Positions 20,848 through 29,009 of a DNA stretch of 64,000 nt are shown piece after piece (the first letter of the stretch is position 1; every line of letters starts with the position of its first letter). This DNA is from Microglena sp. YARC (lineage: Eukaryota > Chlorophyta > Chlorophyceae > Chlamydomonadales > Chlamydomonadaceae), in contig CM039462.1 of NCBI GenBank assembly GCA_022414725.1, positions 58,628,195 through 58,692,194 on the forward strand, read 5' to 3'. The position numbers were made by a program, and so were the translations under genes. The notes under the pieces were generated by a model. That model did no database searches. It worked only from the letters and a program-made list of their open reading frames with translations, and was not told the DNA's origin.

Positions 20848-22826
20848 CGAGGAGACACGGGAGACGATGGAGGAGTTTGAGGATCATGAGGAGTTTTTTT
20901 TTCAGATGTCGTGGAAATCTCAGGCTCGGGCTTCTGTTTCCTCGACGCCGCTTGCAACAATTCCTCCTTCACTCGAATAGCTTCGCGAACAATGTCGCTG
21001 TCCATGTCTGACGCCCTCATGATCTCCAGAGCCACGTACTGTGTGGAAACGCCGCGATGCAGCTTGTACTCGGATGTAATCGCTCCTGTTTGTTTGTCTA
21101 CATTCACGGGCATCTTGAAGGCCCTGTAGCAAGGTTAGGGACCGCGTGCCAATTTAGCCAAGTGTGTAAAGTGCGTGCTGACGATGTTGATAGCGTTCTC
21201 GAAAGCGCCGATCTTGGAGGCCGTAGCTACAGCCCCCGCTATGCCCACGACAGGATTTGTGCTACTGAATATCTCGTCAATCACAACGAGACATGTGAGA
21301 CCTCTTTTCCTGGCCTGTTCAATAGAGAGCACGCACCGCTTGGCGCGGTTCATCTCGGCCTGGAAGAGGGACTCCCCGCGGACGTGGCTGTCAGGGACGT
21401 TGATGTGGCTGCACAGCGCTCCGAAAGGCCGAGGCTGCATGCTGCATGCTCTTGCAAGGCACAAACGATAATGTCTGTGCCATTAGCGCAGATAACAATG
21501 TGCTCTTCATTAGAGTGCTCTTGCCTCCAGCGTTGGGACCAGTCAAGATAGCGTTTCGCTCGGATGGTGAGAACGACTAATCGTTAGGAACCGCGCCCTT
21601 CACACCGGGGTGCCATAGACCGGTCATCTTCAGCTCTGGAGAAGGGGAATGCAAGAATTCTACGGGGGCGAGTGAGAGGGACCCGACCATGCGCATGACG
21701 GTCCCCAATGCGTCCATCACGTACGCGCGCCTCAACACGCACGAGATGGCCTCGCGGCTACCGATGACGGACCGCTGGAAGAACTCGAGGTCGCCTCCGT
21801 ACCGGTTTATAAGTTGTCCCTGGGAGACACTTGTCGCCAACGCACGTTCGCACGGAAGCACATCAGGATCGCACCAAGCGAATTGGGGTCCCGTCCAGCA
21901 AGCAGCGGCCTCCGCCCAAGAGGACGCGTCGCCTATGCCCTCCCAGGCCTCTAGGGTATTTCGGGCGAACAGACGGATGGCTGAAACACGCTGCGCCACA
22001 CCTGAACACACGCCGTGAAGCATTCGCGACACTTGCATGCTTGAGAACACGCCCTGGAAGTAAAAGGCAAGCGAGACGCCAATGGACACGTACTGCGATA
22101 TGTGTTGCCGAGCACCACTAAGGTTTCGCAGCTGGGCAGAGACGATCGAGTACATCATCTTCAAAAATGCGGTCAGGCCGATGCGGATCTTGAACTTGAA
22201 ACGCAACATGATGTAAGGAACGATCACATACAGCAAAGGAGTTAGTGCGCCGATCACTGGAGCCGCGTATATGCGGTACATGTTGTTGGCAGCGATGCAT
22301 GCAGATGACTTGTTCAGCCAATTTCCGATCAGCCAACTGGAGAAGTATGCAGAGCGGTGTAGAGCCACAACGTCCTCGTCGGGGGAGGTGATAAACCTCC
22401 ACGCCCACAGCATATCTGCCTCGGCATTGATTACAGAGGCGTCGTGAATAGTCACTAGATGCTTCGCTTTACTTAGAAGCCATCTTTGGCGTCGCTCTAG
22501 GAGGGTTGCGTCTCCCGAAGGGGTAGCTATCATTTCCTTCAGGAGAGCCATAGGAGCGCCGCATGCGCGCATGGAAATGTGGGGGGTCGCCATTCCACTA
22601 AAGAGACCATCTTCTTTGTCTTGGTCCCTGGAATTAGAGAAAAGCTCCAGGACGCGCAACAACTCGGAGACGTCCGATAGTGACGAAGTTGCGTCCCCGC
22701 ATGATCGCACAGTCTTTCGGACGAAGTGGTGGTACCGTCTAGAAGCAGACTAGGGAGCATGGACTTTGTATCCCCGTAGGTATCATCGCCTGGATGATGG
22801 TCTTTTTTGTGATCTAATCCTGCCAT
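20811..22826 (-). pseudogene. MutS-like ATPase, multiply disrupted
   Basis: Read from 22826 (MAGLDHKKDHH): an N-terminal alpha-helical region with hydrophobic stretches (LLYVIVPYIMLRF) is followed by the ATPase. Walker A TGPNAGGKST is at 21514-21543. The Walker B-like VVIDEIFSSTNP and a switch His (STHFTHLAKL) follow. The C-terminal part (GVSTQYVALEIMRASDM) runs to 20811. Breaks: a frameshift near 22715, TAG at 21577-21579, a 7-bp tandem duplication (GCTGCAT twice, 21434-21447) shifting the frame, and TAA at 21135-21137. MutS homologues occur in many NCLDVs; this hydrophobic subtype resembles membrane-type MutS-like proteins rather than canonical MutS, with no mismatch-binding domain seen. 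Confidence 0.82.
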
Positions 22827-23059
22827 TTAATGGTGTAAATAAAAATACAATTTGTAACTTGTAAAGAAAGGTGGTGAGACGCAATGAACGCGAACCCTAT
22901 ATTTCTTAGGCGCCATGCTTCACGCTTTGCAATTTCACCAAATACGCCAAGACGAATCAATAAGTGTGCTGCTTCATCGATTATGCAGACATTGATCGAG
23001 TGCGAAGTAGCTGTAATGCCAGCGTACGCAATGGCGATCGTCGCATTGAAGATGTACAA
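22814..23059 (-). CDS. hypothetical 81-residue ORF
   Basis: MYIFNATIAIAYAGI opens a protein with a weakly hydrophobic N-terminus and a basic C-terminus. It overlaps the MutS-like start by 13 bp on the same strand, a spacing that viral genes often have. No homologue is recognised, and a plus-strand ORF (22884-23162) covers the same bases. It could be chance. Confidence 0.25.
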   Translation of the reverse strand: MYIFNATIAIAYAGITATSHSINVCIIDEAAHLLIRLGVFGEIAKREAWRLRNIGFAFIASHHLSLQVTNCIFIYTIKWQD

Positions 23060-23109
23060 GAAAAAGTTAGAGTTCTCCGTTCACTTCATTGAATTAACGG
23101 AAGAGATTA

Positions 23110-23397
23110 CAGTCGACGGAATACTTCTGACAACGTGGATGGACGGGAGAGAGCGACCTTAGGCAATCTGTGTTCCCTCGCCTCCCCCCAAAACCACAGT
23201 TTCCATCGAGGCGAGTGTGAGCGCTAAACCGACCGACCCACCTGGGTTTGTCAGCAGCTTGCCTTGTTATCCTTTGGGCCAGCTTAAATGCTGAAATACA
23301 GAGATGAAGGGCAAAAATATGTACTCGCCTTTAGCTGATCTACCCATTGAGTTCGAGGGTCACCGGTAGGGTGTCCCACAAATTGCGTCTCCGACTG
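23110..23397. mobile_element. 288-bp MITE with mixed mariner-type ends
   Basis: Left CAGTCGACGGAATAC, right (minus strand) CAGTCGGAGACGCAATTTG followed by TGGGACACCC, TA at both outer borders. The right ~75 bp closely match the right part of the 24479 element, including CATCTACCCATTG-like sequence. The two ends belong to different subfamilies, so it could also be two solo ends. Confidence 0.5.
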
Positions 23398-23454
23398 TAT
23401 TGTGTTCTGTCGATGTCATCTGATATATGTTTTATTGTATTGTTCCGTTGACTT

Positions 23455-24477
23455 TTAACACAGAGATGAAACCACGTTCTTCATAATGTTCATCACAGTG
23501 TCAACGTTGACCATTCCATCTTTCCCGCATGATCCGTCAATGATAGTGTTGACCATATTTTGAATCTTCTCGATTACTGCAACCTCAACCTGTCCACCCA
23601 AAGCCTTAACAATTTCTTGTCCGAAAATGGACTTCGACAGAACACAAGTGAGTGGTACTTCGCCAAGTATCTCCCCTGAATGTTTAATCAATGACATAAT
23701 CTCATTCATGGAGGTTCGGCACCCCTCCTTCGTCATCGCATCAGCAATTCCATTTGCACTGATCAATATTCTTCGGGTGAGTTCGTTATTCGTTGTGTAA
23801 GAAATACCGACGATGTCATTTGGATATTTTACATTTGCATCAGAGACTTCACATATTGATGCAACTACGTTCTTCACAATGGTCATCATCATGTCAGCGT
23901 CGACCATGCCATCTTTTCCGCACGATCCGTCAATGATAATTTTGACCAGATCATGAACCTTGTTCAATATTGAAGCTGGAAACTGTCCTTGCAAACTATT
24001 AATTTCCTCTACGGACACAGAGGTCACCAGACCACAAGGAAGTGGTTTTTCACCGAGAATTTCCCCTATATTTGTAATCGCCCCCATTATCTCTTTCATG
24101 GAGGATTGGCACCCATCCTTCTGCACCAAATCGATTATGTCCTGAGCATTGATCATTATTTTATGTGTTACACTACTATTTATCTTGTATGAAATACCCA
24201 TCCGACCATATGAATTTGTTTTCAGACCCAAAACAGGGTCCTGGGATTTTTTACTATCAAGAGCTTTGGGAGCGGACTCCTTCTTAATAATGTCATTTTG
24301 AATGTCTTTTAGACGAGAAAGCTCAATAGCTTTGGCAGCGGACTCCTTACAGTCGTCAAAATTCGTTGTTATTGAATCGAGATCCTTTTTGAAGGAGTGG
24401 CGTGTAAGAGCTAAGTAAATTATAGCAGCGATTGCCACCATGTACATCAACACAAAAAAAACGAATATGAATATCAT
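23455..24477 (-). CDS. anchored protein with two ~115-residue repeats
   Basis: 340 residues. An N-terminal helix (IFVFFVLMYMVAIAAIIYLAL) anchors a coiled-coil-like spacer and two homologous units. Each contains a conserved Cys before SSMKEIM/TSMNEIM, GEILGE-P-LPC, and IIDGSCGKDGMV, and ends in SIC/SLC. The conserved cysteines suggest disulfides or metal in an exported or virion domain. I know no family. A MITE begins immediately 5' of the ATG (24479), its TA sharing the ATG's T, so the original start may have been upstream. 170 bp of the 5' end are duplicated at 25010-25179. Confidence 0.65.
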   Translation of the reverse strand: MIFIFVFFVLMYMVAIAAIIYLALTRHSFKKDLDSITTNFDDCKESAAKAIELSRLKDIQNDIIKKESAPKALDSKKSQDPVLGLKTNSYGRMGISYKINSSVTHKIMINAQDIIDLVQKDGCQSSMKEIMGAITNIGEILGEKPLPCGLVTSVSVEEINSLQGQFPASILNKVHDLVKIIIDGSCGKDGMVDADMMMTIVKNVVASICEVSDANVKYPNDIVGISYTTNNELTRRILISANGIADAMTKEGCRTSMNEIMSLIKHSGEILGEVPLTCVLSKSIFGQEIVKALGGQVEVAVIEKIQNMVNTIIDGSCGKDGMVNVDTVMNIMKNVVSSLC

Positions 24478-24478
24478 A

Positions 24479-24629
24479 CAGCTAGGGACATTTGATATTG
24501 GGACACATTATATTTTGGGGATTCTGACAAGTTGACCAATCCAATATTTGTAACCGATCTTGTCAATACATCTACCCATTGGGTTCAAGGGTCACCGGTA
24601 GGGCGTCCCACAAATTGCATCTCCGACTG
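24479..24629. mobile_element. 151-bp MITE at a start codon
   Basis: Left CAGCTAGGGACATTTG with GGGACAC; right (minus strand) CAGTCGGAGATGCAATTTG followed by TGGGACGCCC; TA at 24477-24478 and 24630-24631. Eleven bases further right another mariner-type end begins (24641), so insertions are nested or adjacent. Confidence 0.65.
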
Positions 24630-24640
24630 TACCATACATA

Positions 24641-25009
24641 CAGTTGTTCTCAAATAAAGTGGGACACCTTATAATCATCCAGACTGCAGATCGTTGCTTT
24701 TGGGCAACGTTGGGGGGTGCAGCAGGTTGAAGAGTTTCTCGAAGATATTCCGAGTAGCCTCTTTGGTAAACCGTTCAACCGTCTGTGTCCCCATATCAGT
24801 ATCAGGGGGGGGGGAGGGGGGGGGGGGGGGGGGTTCGAGGATCTTCTCGGCGCGTCTCGGCGAAACGCGAGAGGACGCTCTCTCCCAAAGACTTGGTGAA
24901 GTGTAAGCATCAGGATGTTCCTGGAAGCGTTCACATCGCGGTCCCAAGTCTTCCCGCAGTGGAGCCTACCACCGCTCTGTTGGCGTGGCGCTCCGCTTTG
25001 ACTGCTTTT
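24641..25009 (-). pseudogene. TnpB/Fanzor fossil behind a mariner-type end
   Basis: The end CAGTTGTTCTCAAATAAAG with TGGGACACC sits at 24641. The minus strand then reads from the other side: HCGKTWDRDVNASRNILM, LTLHQVFGRERP and LAFRR, then a tail across a long C/G run (24806-24832), and a 3' flank shared with 11303-11350. This gives the RuvC-III Asp and half of the zinc ribbon. It is joined at 25010 to a copy of a neighbouring gene's 5' end. Confidence 0.7.
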
Positions 25010-25179
25010 GCAGCGGACTCATTCTTAATAAAGTCATTTTGAATGTCTTTTAGACGAGAAAGCTCAATAGCTTTGGCAGCGGACTCCTTACAGTCGTCAA
25101 AATTCGTTGTTATTGAATCGAGATCCTTTTTGAAGGAGTGGCGTGTAAGAGCTAAGTAAATTATAGCAGCGATTGCCAC
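25010..25179 (-). repeat. duplicated 5' segment of the 23455-24477 gene
   Basis: About 170 bp are nearly identical to 24269-24438 in the same orientation and code the helix region AIAAIIYLALTRHSF and the spacer. The copy lacks the ATG and is fused to TnpB fossil sequence, giving a chimeric 88-codon ORF (24931-25197) that is unlikely to be functional. Confidence 0.8.
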
Positions 25180-25233
25180 ACGCGCGGTGGTCTCCATTCA
25201 CATTTTTTGTTCTTATCCAGAAAAGAAAACATC

Positions 25234-26340
25234 ATGCAGCGCGAGGAAACACAACAAGGTAGGGCTTCGTCCCCGGGAGAAGGTCCCATCATACAAGGCG
25301 TGATGTTAGTGCACGCCCCCAGTCTGTTGCGCAAAACACGCGCATCGTCCGTGCAACTCCTGTCCACCGCGCTAGGGCCCCTAAGCACGAACAACACCAT
25401 CGAGATGATAGACGACCATGACCCGACAGAGCAACTCAAACGCATTCTACTGACATGCAAGGACCAATACGTGGACATCAACTCGAACAATATCCCCGAA
25501 AAGTTCAGGTCGTTCACGCCCCCTGCAATCAACCTGCGACAGGTCTCTAATACTCTGAAACACAGAGCCGCACTCACACGCATAGGCGCACAACGACATC
25601 ACAACACACAGAACCTGAGGTTCTCGCTCTTCGTGGAAGATGACACGCTATTCACCCAGAACCTTCGCCCGCTTCTCACGCGCATTACACAGGAGGCGCC
25701 TGCGGACGCCGATGTCGTGTTCATCAGCCTCCCATCCCCCCCAACGAAGGACCTCAGCTTCCCAGCACTGGACACGCTCTTCAGCACCCCTCCCGCATGC
25801 GACGCTTACCTAGTGACGCCAAAGGCCGCGGAGGTGATGGCAAGGGCTATGCTTCCGGTCCGCCTCCCCACGCCCATACACTTGCACTACGTAGCCAACA
25901 CCCTGGGGCTACGCATGTACGTCTCCTCGCACAACGTATTCTTGGACGGGTCAAAGATTGGGGCCGCGGTGTCCACCATTCAGTCCAACAACCTGCTGAT
26001 ATGGAACCAGCCATTCTGCAAGCTATTCGACGCGCGCAAAAACTCAGAAGGCAAACCGGAAGCTCTAAATGCCGCAATCAACGTGTTTGTCTTGTCTTTA
26101 TCTAGTAGCCCGAACGGTGCCCAGTTCGCGGCGCACCCCGACGTCTGGGCGATGCACGCGTGGTGTCTCGGAAGTCTTGGCAAACAAGAGGAGGCGCGTG
26201 TGCTATATGAAAAGGCTTACGCCGCATACGTGGAAGGGGAGGCCATACTAGACATATCGTCAGGCTTCCTCAGAGAGTACATGGCGTTGTACGAGCACCT
26301 TCAAAACAGCCAAAACGATACTACAGTTGTTCTCAAATAA
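25234..26340 (+). CDS. GT25-like glycosyltransferase, 3' end altered
   Basis: From MQREETQQGR. The region LRFSLFVEDDTLF (residues ~129-141) holds an acidic EDD as in GT-A enzymes, followed by ADVVFISLPSPP, CDAYLVTPKAAEVM and VFLDGSKIGAAVSTIQSNN. These are features of the family-25 (LPS/procollagen) glycosyltransferase domain found in several giant viruses. A C-terminal helical, TPR-like segment (EARVLYEKAYAAYVEG) follows. The last codons TTVVLK and the stop are supplied by a mariner-type end at 26324, so the natural C-terminus is probably lost. Presumed role: glycosylation of virion proteins. Confidence 0.65.
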   Translation: MQREETQQGRASSPGEGPIIQGVMLVHAPSLLRKTRASSVQLLSTALGPLSTNNTIEMIDDHDPTEQLKRILLTCKDQYVDINSNNIPEKFRSFTPPAINLRQVSNTLKHRAALTRIGAQRHHNTQNLRFSLFVEDDTLFTQNLRPLLTRITQEAPADADVVFISLPSPPTKDLSFPALDTLFSTPPACDAYLVTPKAAEVMARAMLPVRLPTPIHLHYVANTLGLRMYVSSHNVFLDGSKIGAAVSTIQSNNLLIWNQPFCKLFDARKNSEGKPEALNAAINVFVLSLSSSPNGAQFAAHPDVWAMHAWCLGSLGKQEEARVLYEKAYAAYVEGEAILDISSGFLREYMALYEHLQNSQNDTTVVLK

Positions 26341-26402
26341 AGTGGGACACAACTCGGCGAAACGCGAGAGGTCGCTCAATCCCAAAGACTTGGTTGAGTG
26401 GA
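26324..26402 (-). pseudogene. mariner-type end plus small TnpB fossil
   Basis: CAGTTGTTCTCAAATAAAG with TGGGACACAAC, followed on the minus strand by LPLNQVFGIERPLAFRR, the TnpB C-terminal peptide seen at 24641 and 11303. Only ~50 bp of coding remain. Confidence 0.65.
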
Positions 26403-26523
26403 AGTTTTCAATACACCAAAGTCGGCAACCATTTTTCTAACGGCGATGCACATTTATTTCCATATGATAATATGTTTCACTTCACTGTCCCACAGACAGT
26501 ATCATCAATATCCCCACAAAAAA

Positions 26524-27273
26524 ATGATGGAACTTATCAGCGGTTCAAGTCCAGACACAGGTAACCTTTACGAAATATATAACGATCCGCAATCTGTCGA
26601 GGAACAACAATATTCACAAAAGTTGGGAACTGTAGAGCCACCACAACTACAACAGAAAGAGCAACAGAAACAAGAGTACCAAACCGTTATTGAGAAACAC
26701 GACGCCAAGAAACTGACCAAACAACTAGTGAACGAAGTGCATCTTAACGTGCAACAACAACAACATTTGGAGCAACAACAACATTTGGAGCAACAACAAC
26801 AACAACAACAACAAACACAGTTGCAACAGCAGCAGAAGCAGCATGTCTATGAACAACAACGAATTATACAAAATCAGATCCAAGTTCAAGGAATCCACCA
26901 ACAACATATTCATCAGGCTCCTCATCAGAGGTCGGATGCGGTATCAAAGTTGGGCAAGTTGGAGGAGCAATTCGCTGAAATGGAGCAGCAAACGTACCAA
27001 TCTGAACATGGTGGTGCTGGTAATTCTTCGGGATACCTTGCGATGTTTTGGGATCGGCGTAGCAGTGTTGGAAAGCTCATCATTTTGTCTCTGGCCATAC
27101 TATTCGCGGTTTCATTGCCCCACACTGCTTGTTTTTACTTGAAGGTCGCATCAGATCGGGTAAAGATGTCGCGGGATTTTAAGTGGTGGCAAGATGTTCT
27201 GATCCGCATTGCATACCCATTGATCATCCTGATTATCCTTTGGCATGCAAAGATGGTTGTTAAAACCGGGTAA
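26524..27273 (+). CDS. Gln-rich coiled-coil protein with two C-terminal TM helices
   Basis: About 249 residues from MMELISGSSP. The centre is a Gln-rich region with CAA/CAG runs and repeated EQQQHL units, followed by a short coiled coil (KLGKLEEQFAEMEQQ) and two hydrophobic helices (LIILSLAILFAVSLP and IAYPLIILIILWHA). The translation is open further upstream to 26398, but the ATG pair at 26524 follows an A-run and gives a hydrophilic N-terminus. It converges on the next gene with one base between the stops. Likely a viral membrane protein; family unknown. Confidence 0.6.
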   Translation: MMELISGSSPDTGNLYEIYNDPQSVEEQQYSQKLGTVEPPQLQQKEQQKQEYQTVIEKHDAKKLTKQLVNEVHLNVQQQQHLEQQQHLEQQQQQQQQTQLQQQQKQHVYEQQRIIQNQIQVQGIHQQHIHQAPHQRSDAVSKLGKLEEQFAEMEQQTYQSEHGGAGNSSGYLAMFWDRRSSVGKLIILSLAILFAVSLPHTACFYLKVASDRVKMSRDFKWWQDVLIRIAYPLIILIILWHAKMVVKTG

Positions 27274-27274
27274 T

Positions 27275-28687
27275 TCACGATTGGTTCCATACCCCTCTCT
27301 TTGCCTGGGCCCCGATGACGAGCGATATAGTGAAAAACGACATCATAACGATGACAACTAAAATCGTGAACATCATGACGCTGCACGTTTGCTTGAATAT
27401 CTCGGCTGTTCCGGACGAGAAATTCATCTTATATTCGTCATCCTTATTCGATGGGTACTTGATCTCGGAGCAAAATGATTTGTTAGATGTTGAGTTGACA
27501 AGATCCCTAGTAGAGCAGAAGGCGTCCTTACAAAGCAATCGCAACGTGTCTTCTTCGCCAGGTGTGGTCGCCGTCTGCGACGGATCCAAGCACACGTGTT
27601 TCACAAAGTAGTTGTAGTCCGAGAAACCGTCCGTACATTTTTTGTTCCACATGACTTTGGTCTTCCAGCTGTCGCGAACGAATTTCCGCTTTGTTGCGGG
27701 GTGGTGCACATTGTAGGGATCCGATGACCGGAACCTGTCGAACACGGTAGGTCCAAACACAGTAGGTTTGTTGCCCGAAAAAATCTTGTATATTAGTTGG
27801 TGTGGGCAGTAGTCGGGCATGTCAGGTCTCATCCGTTCGCAAAATACGCCAACGGGCCGGAATCGGCGCATACACGGTGTCATGACCAATCCAATGTACG
27901 CGATCGATCGCGTGTAGTAGTTGTCGTACATGTAGTTCGCATTGTCAACCCACTCGGATCGAAGGTTTTTGCACGCGAATAACCTTATCAAAGCGCTCTG
28001 GAGCATCAGTTCAATTATGAACAATACAAGGAATGGGACAAGAAATATGATGCTCAGCAGTAGGTAAAATAGTACCGTAAAAACAGGGACGACAAGGGCC
28101 CAAGCCCAGGCGATCATGAATGCCCATACATATGCTACTCCCGTTAGCGTGATTATAGCGTACGTAATGATGAGGATGAGTCCTACGGAGACACCCATTA
28201 TAATGCACAAAAAACCTATGATAGTTCCTACAGGGTCCTTTGGGAAGTTGACAAACAATGATGCGATCGCTTTGGCTACGTCCACCAAAGAAGTGAAAAA
28301 GTCTGCGATCGCTTTTAGGAAACCGATGAACCCTTCCCTGATCTCCTCATCATCATCATCATCATCACCAGCATTCAAGTTACCGTCACTATCATCCTTC
28401 GCTTTGGAACCCTGAAATCCTTCGCAGTTTTTCTTTCGTTCTGCATCATCCAGGTAGGAAACATTGCAAGGAATTTTAGCAAGACTCTGGCCAAGTGATT
28501 GCCACTTCTCTAGCATTAGTTTGAGCGTATTAATTAAACGCGTGGGGAACTCTTTGAATGAGTTAGGGACGTTTACCGACCACCAATCTTTGATCAAATT
28601 GCCGTAACGTACAAACCACTGTACTGCCAAACCAGACTCCTTGGAGCGCATGCTCGCGATGCTCTTCAATTGAGGTAAGTATGACCC
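27275..28687 (-). pseudogene. multi-TM viral membrane protein, C-terminal part (split gene)
   Basis: About 470 residues remain. A soluble segment with KDWWSVNVP is followed by an acidic stretch, three to four hydrophobic helices (IIGFLCIIMGVSVGLILI, VPVFTVLFYLLLSIIF, FLVLFIIEL), then a Cys-rich external domain (CMRRF, CERMRPDMPDYCPHQ, CTDGFSDYNYF, CLDPS, CKDAFC, FCSEI) and a final helix (MMFTILVVIVMMSFF). The frame runs out into the left TIR of the transposon at 28688. The missing N-terminal part is at 62791-63817 on the same strand. The two flanks carry ACCC and are in phase once the insert and one ACCC are removed. Paired-cysteine ectodomains like this suggest a virion membrane protein. Confidence 0.8.
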
Positions 28688-28716
28688 AATGGGCGTTCCT
28701 GCTTCCCAACGGATTT
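28688..28716 (+). repeat. left terminal inverted repeat
   Basis: AATGGGCGTTCCTGCTTCC followed by CAACGGATTT. It differs from the right end at one base (C for G). Preceded by ACCC. Confidence 0.9.
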
Positions 28717-28720
28717 CCAA

Positions 28721-29009
28721 TCTTACGATCACTTTTTGGGGGTCTTTTGATGCTTTCCAAATGCAATCTTACGATAAAAATCGTAAGATTGTAGTCAATT
28801 TTGACAAAATATGCTTGAAATGAGCTTGAAAGACGGAGAAACGTACAGATTGCGAATGTTACAACGTTGAAATGCCATATTTTGTAACAAAAGGTGTTAA
28901 TATCAATTCGTGTCTTACAATTATAATTGTAAGAAATAAAGGGAAAGCGGACGGTTATAAGTCGGCAGGCAGAATTCAGCTTTTACATCTTACAATAAAA
29001 ATCGTAAGT
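28721..29009. repeat. left subterminal hairpins
   Basis: Perfect or near-perfect inverted repeats: 28765-28790 (AATCTTACGAT, four-base loop, inverse), 28913-28934 (TCTTACAA...TTGTAAGA) and 28988-29009. A half site is at 28720-28730. The same motif occurs at the right end. They are probable transposase-binding sites, by inference. Confidence 0.7.

Noticed and set aside
27275..28687. Identification as a poxvirus-type entry/fusion component
   Set aside because: The paired cysteines and a C-terminal helix are suggestive, but no specific motif could be matched, so no function is assigned.
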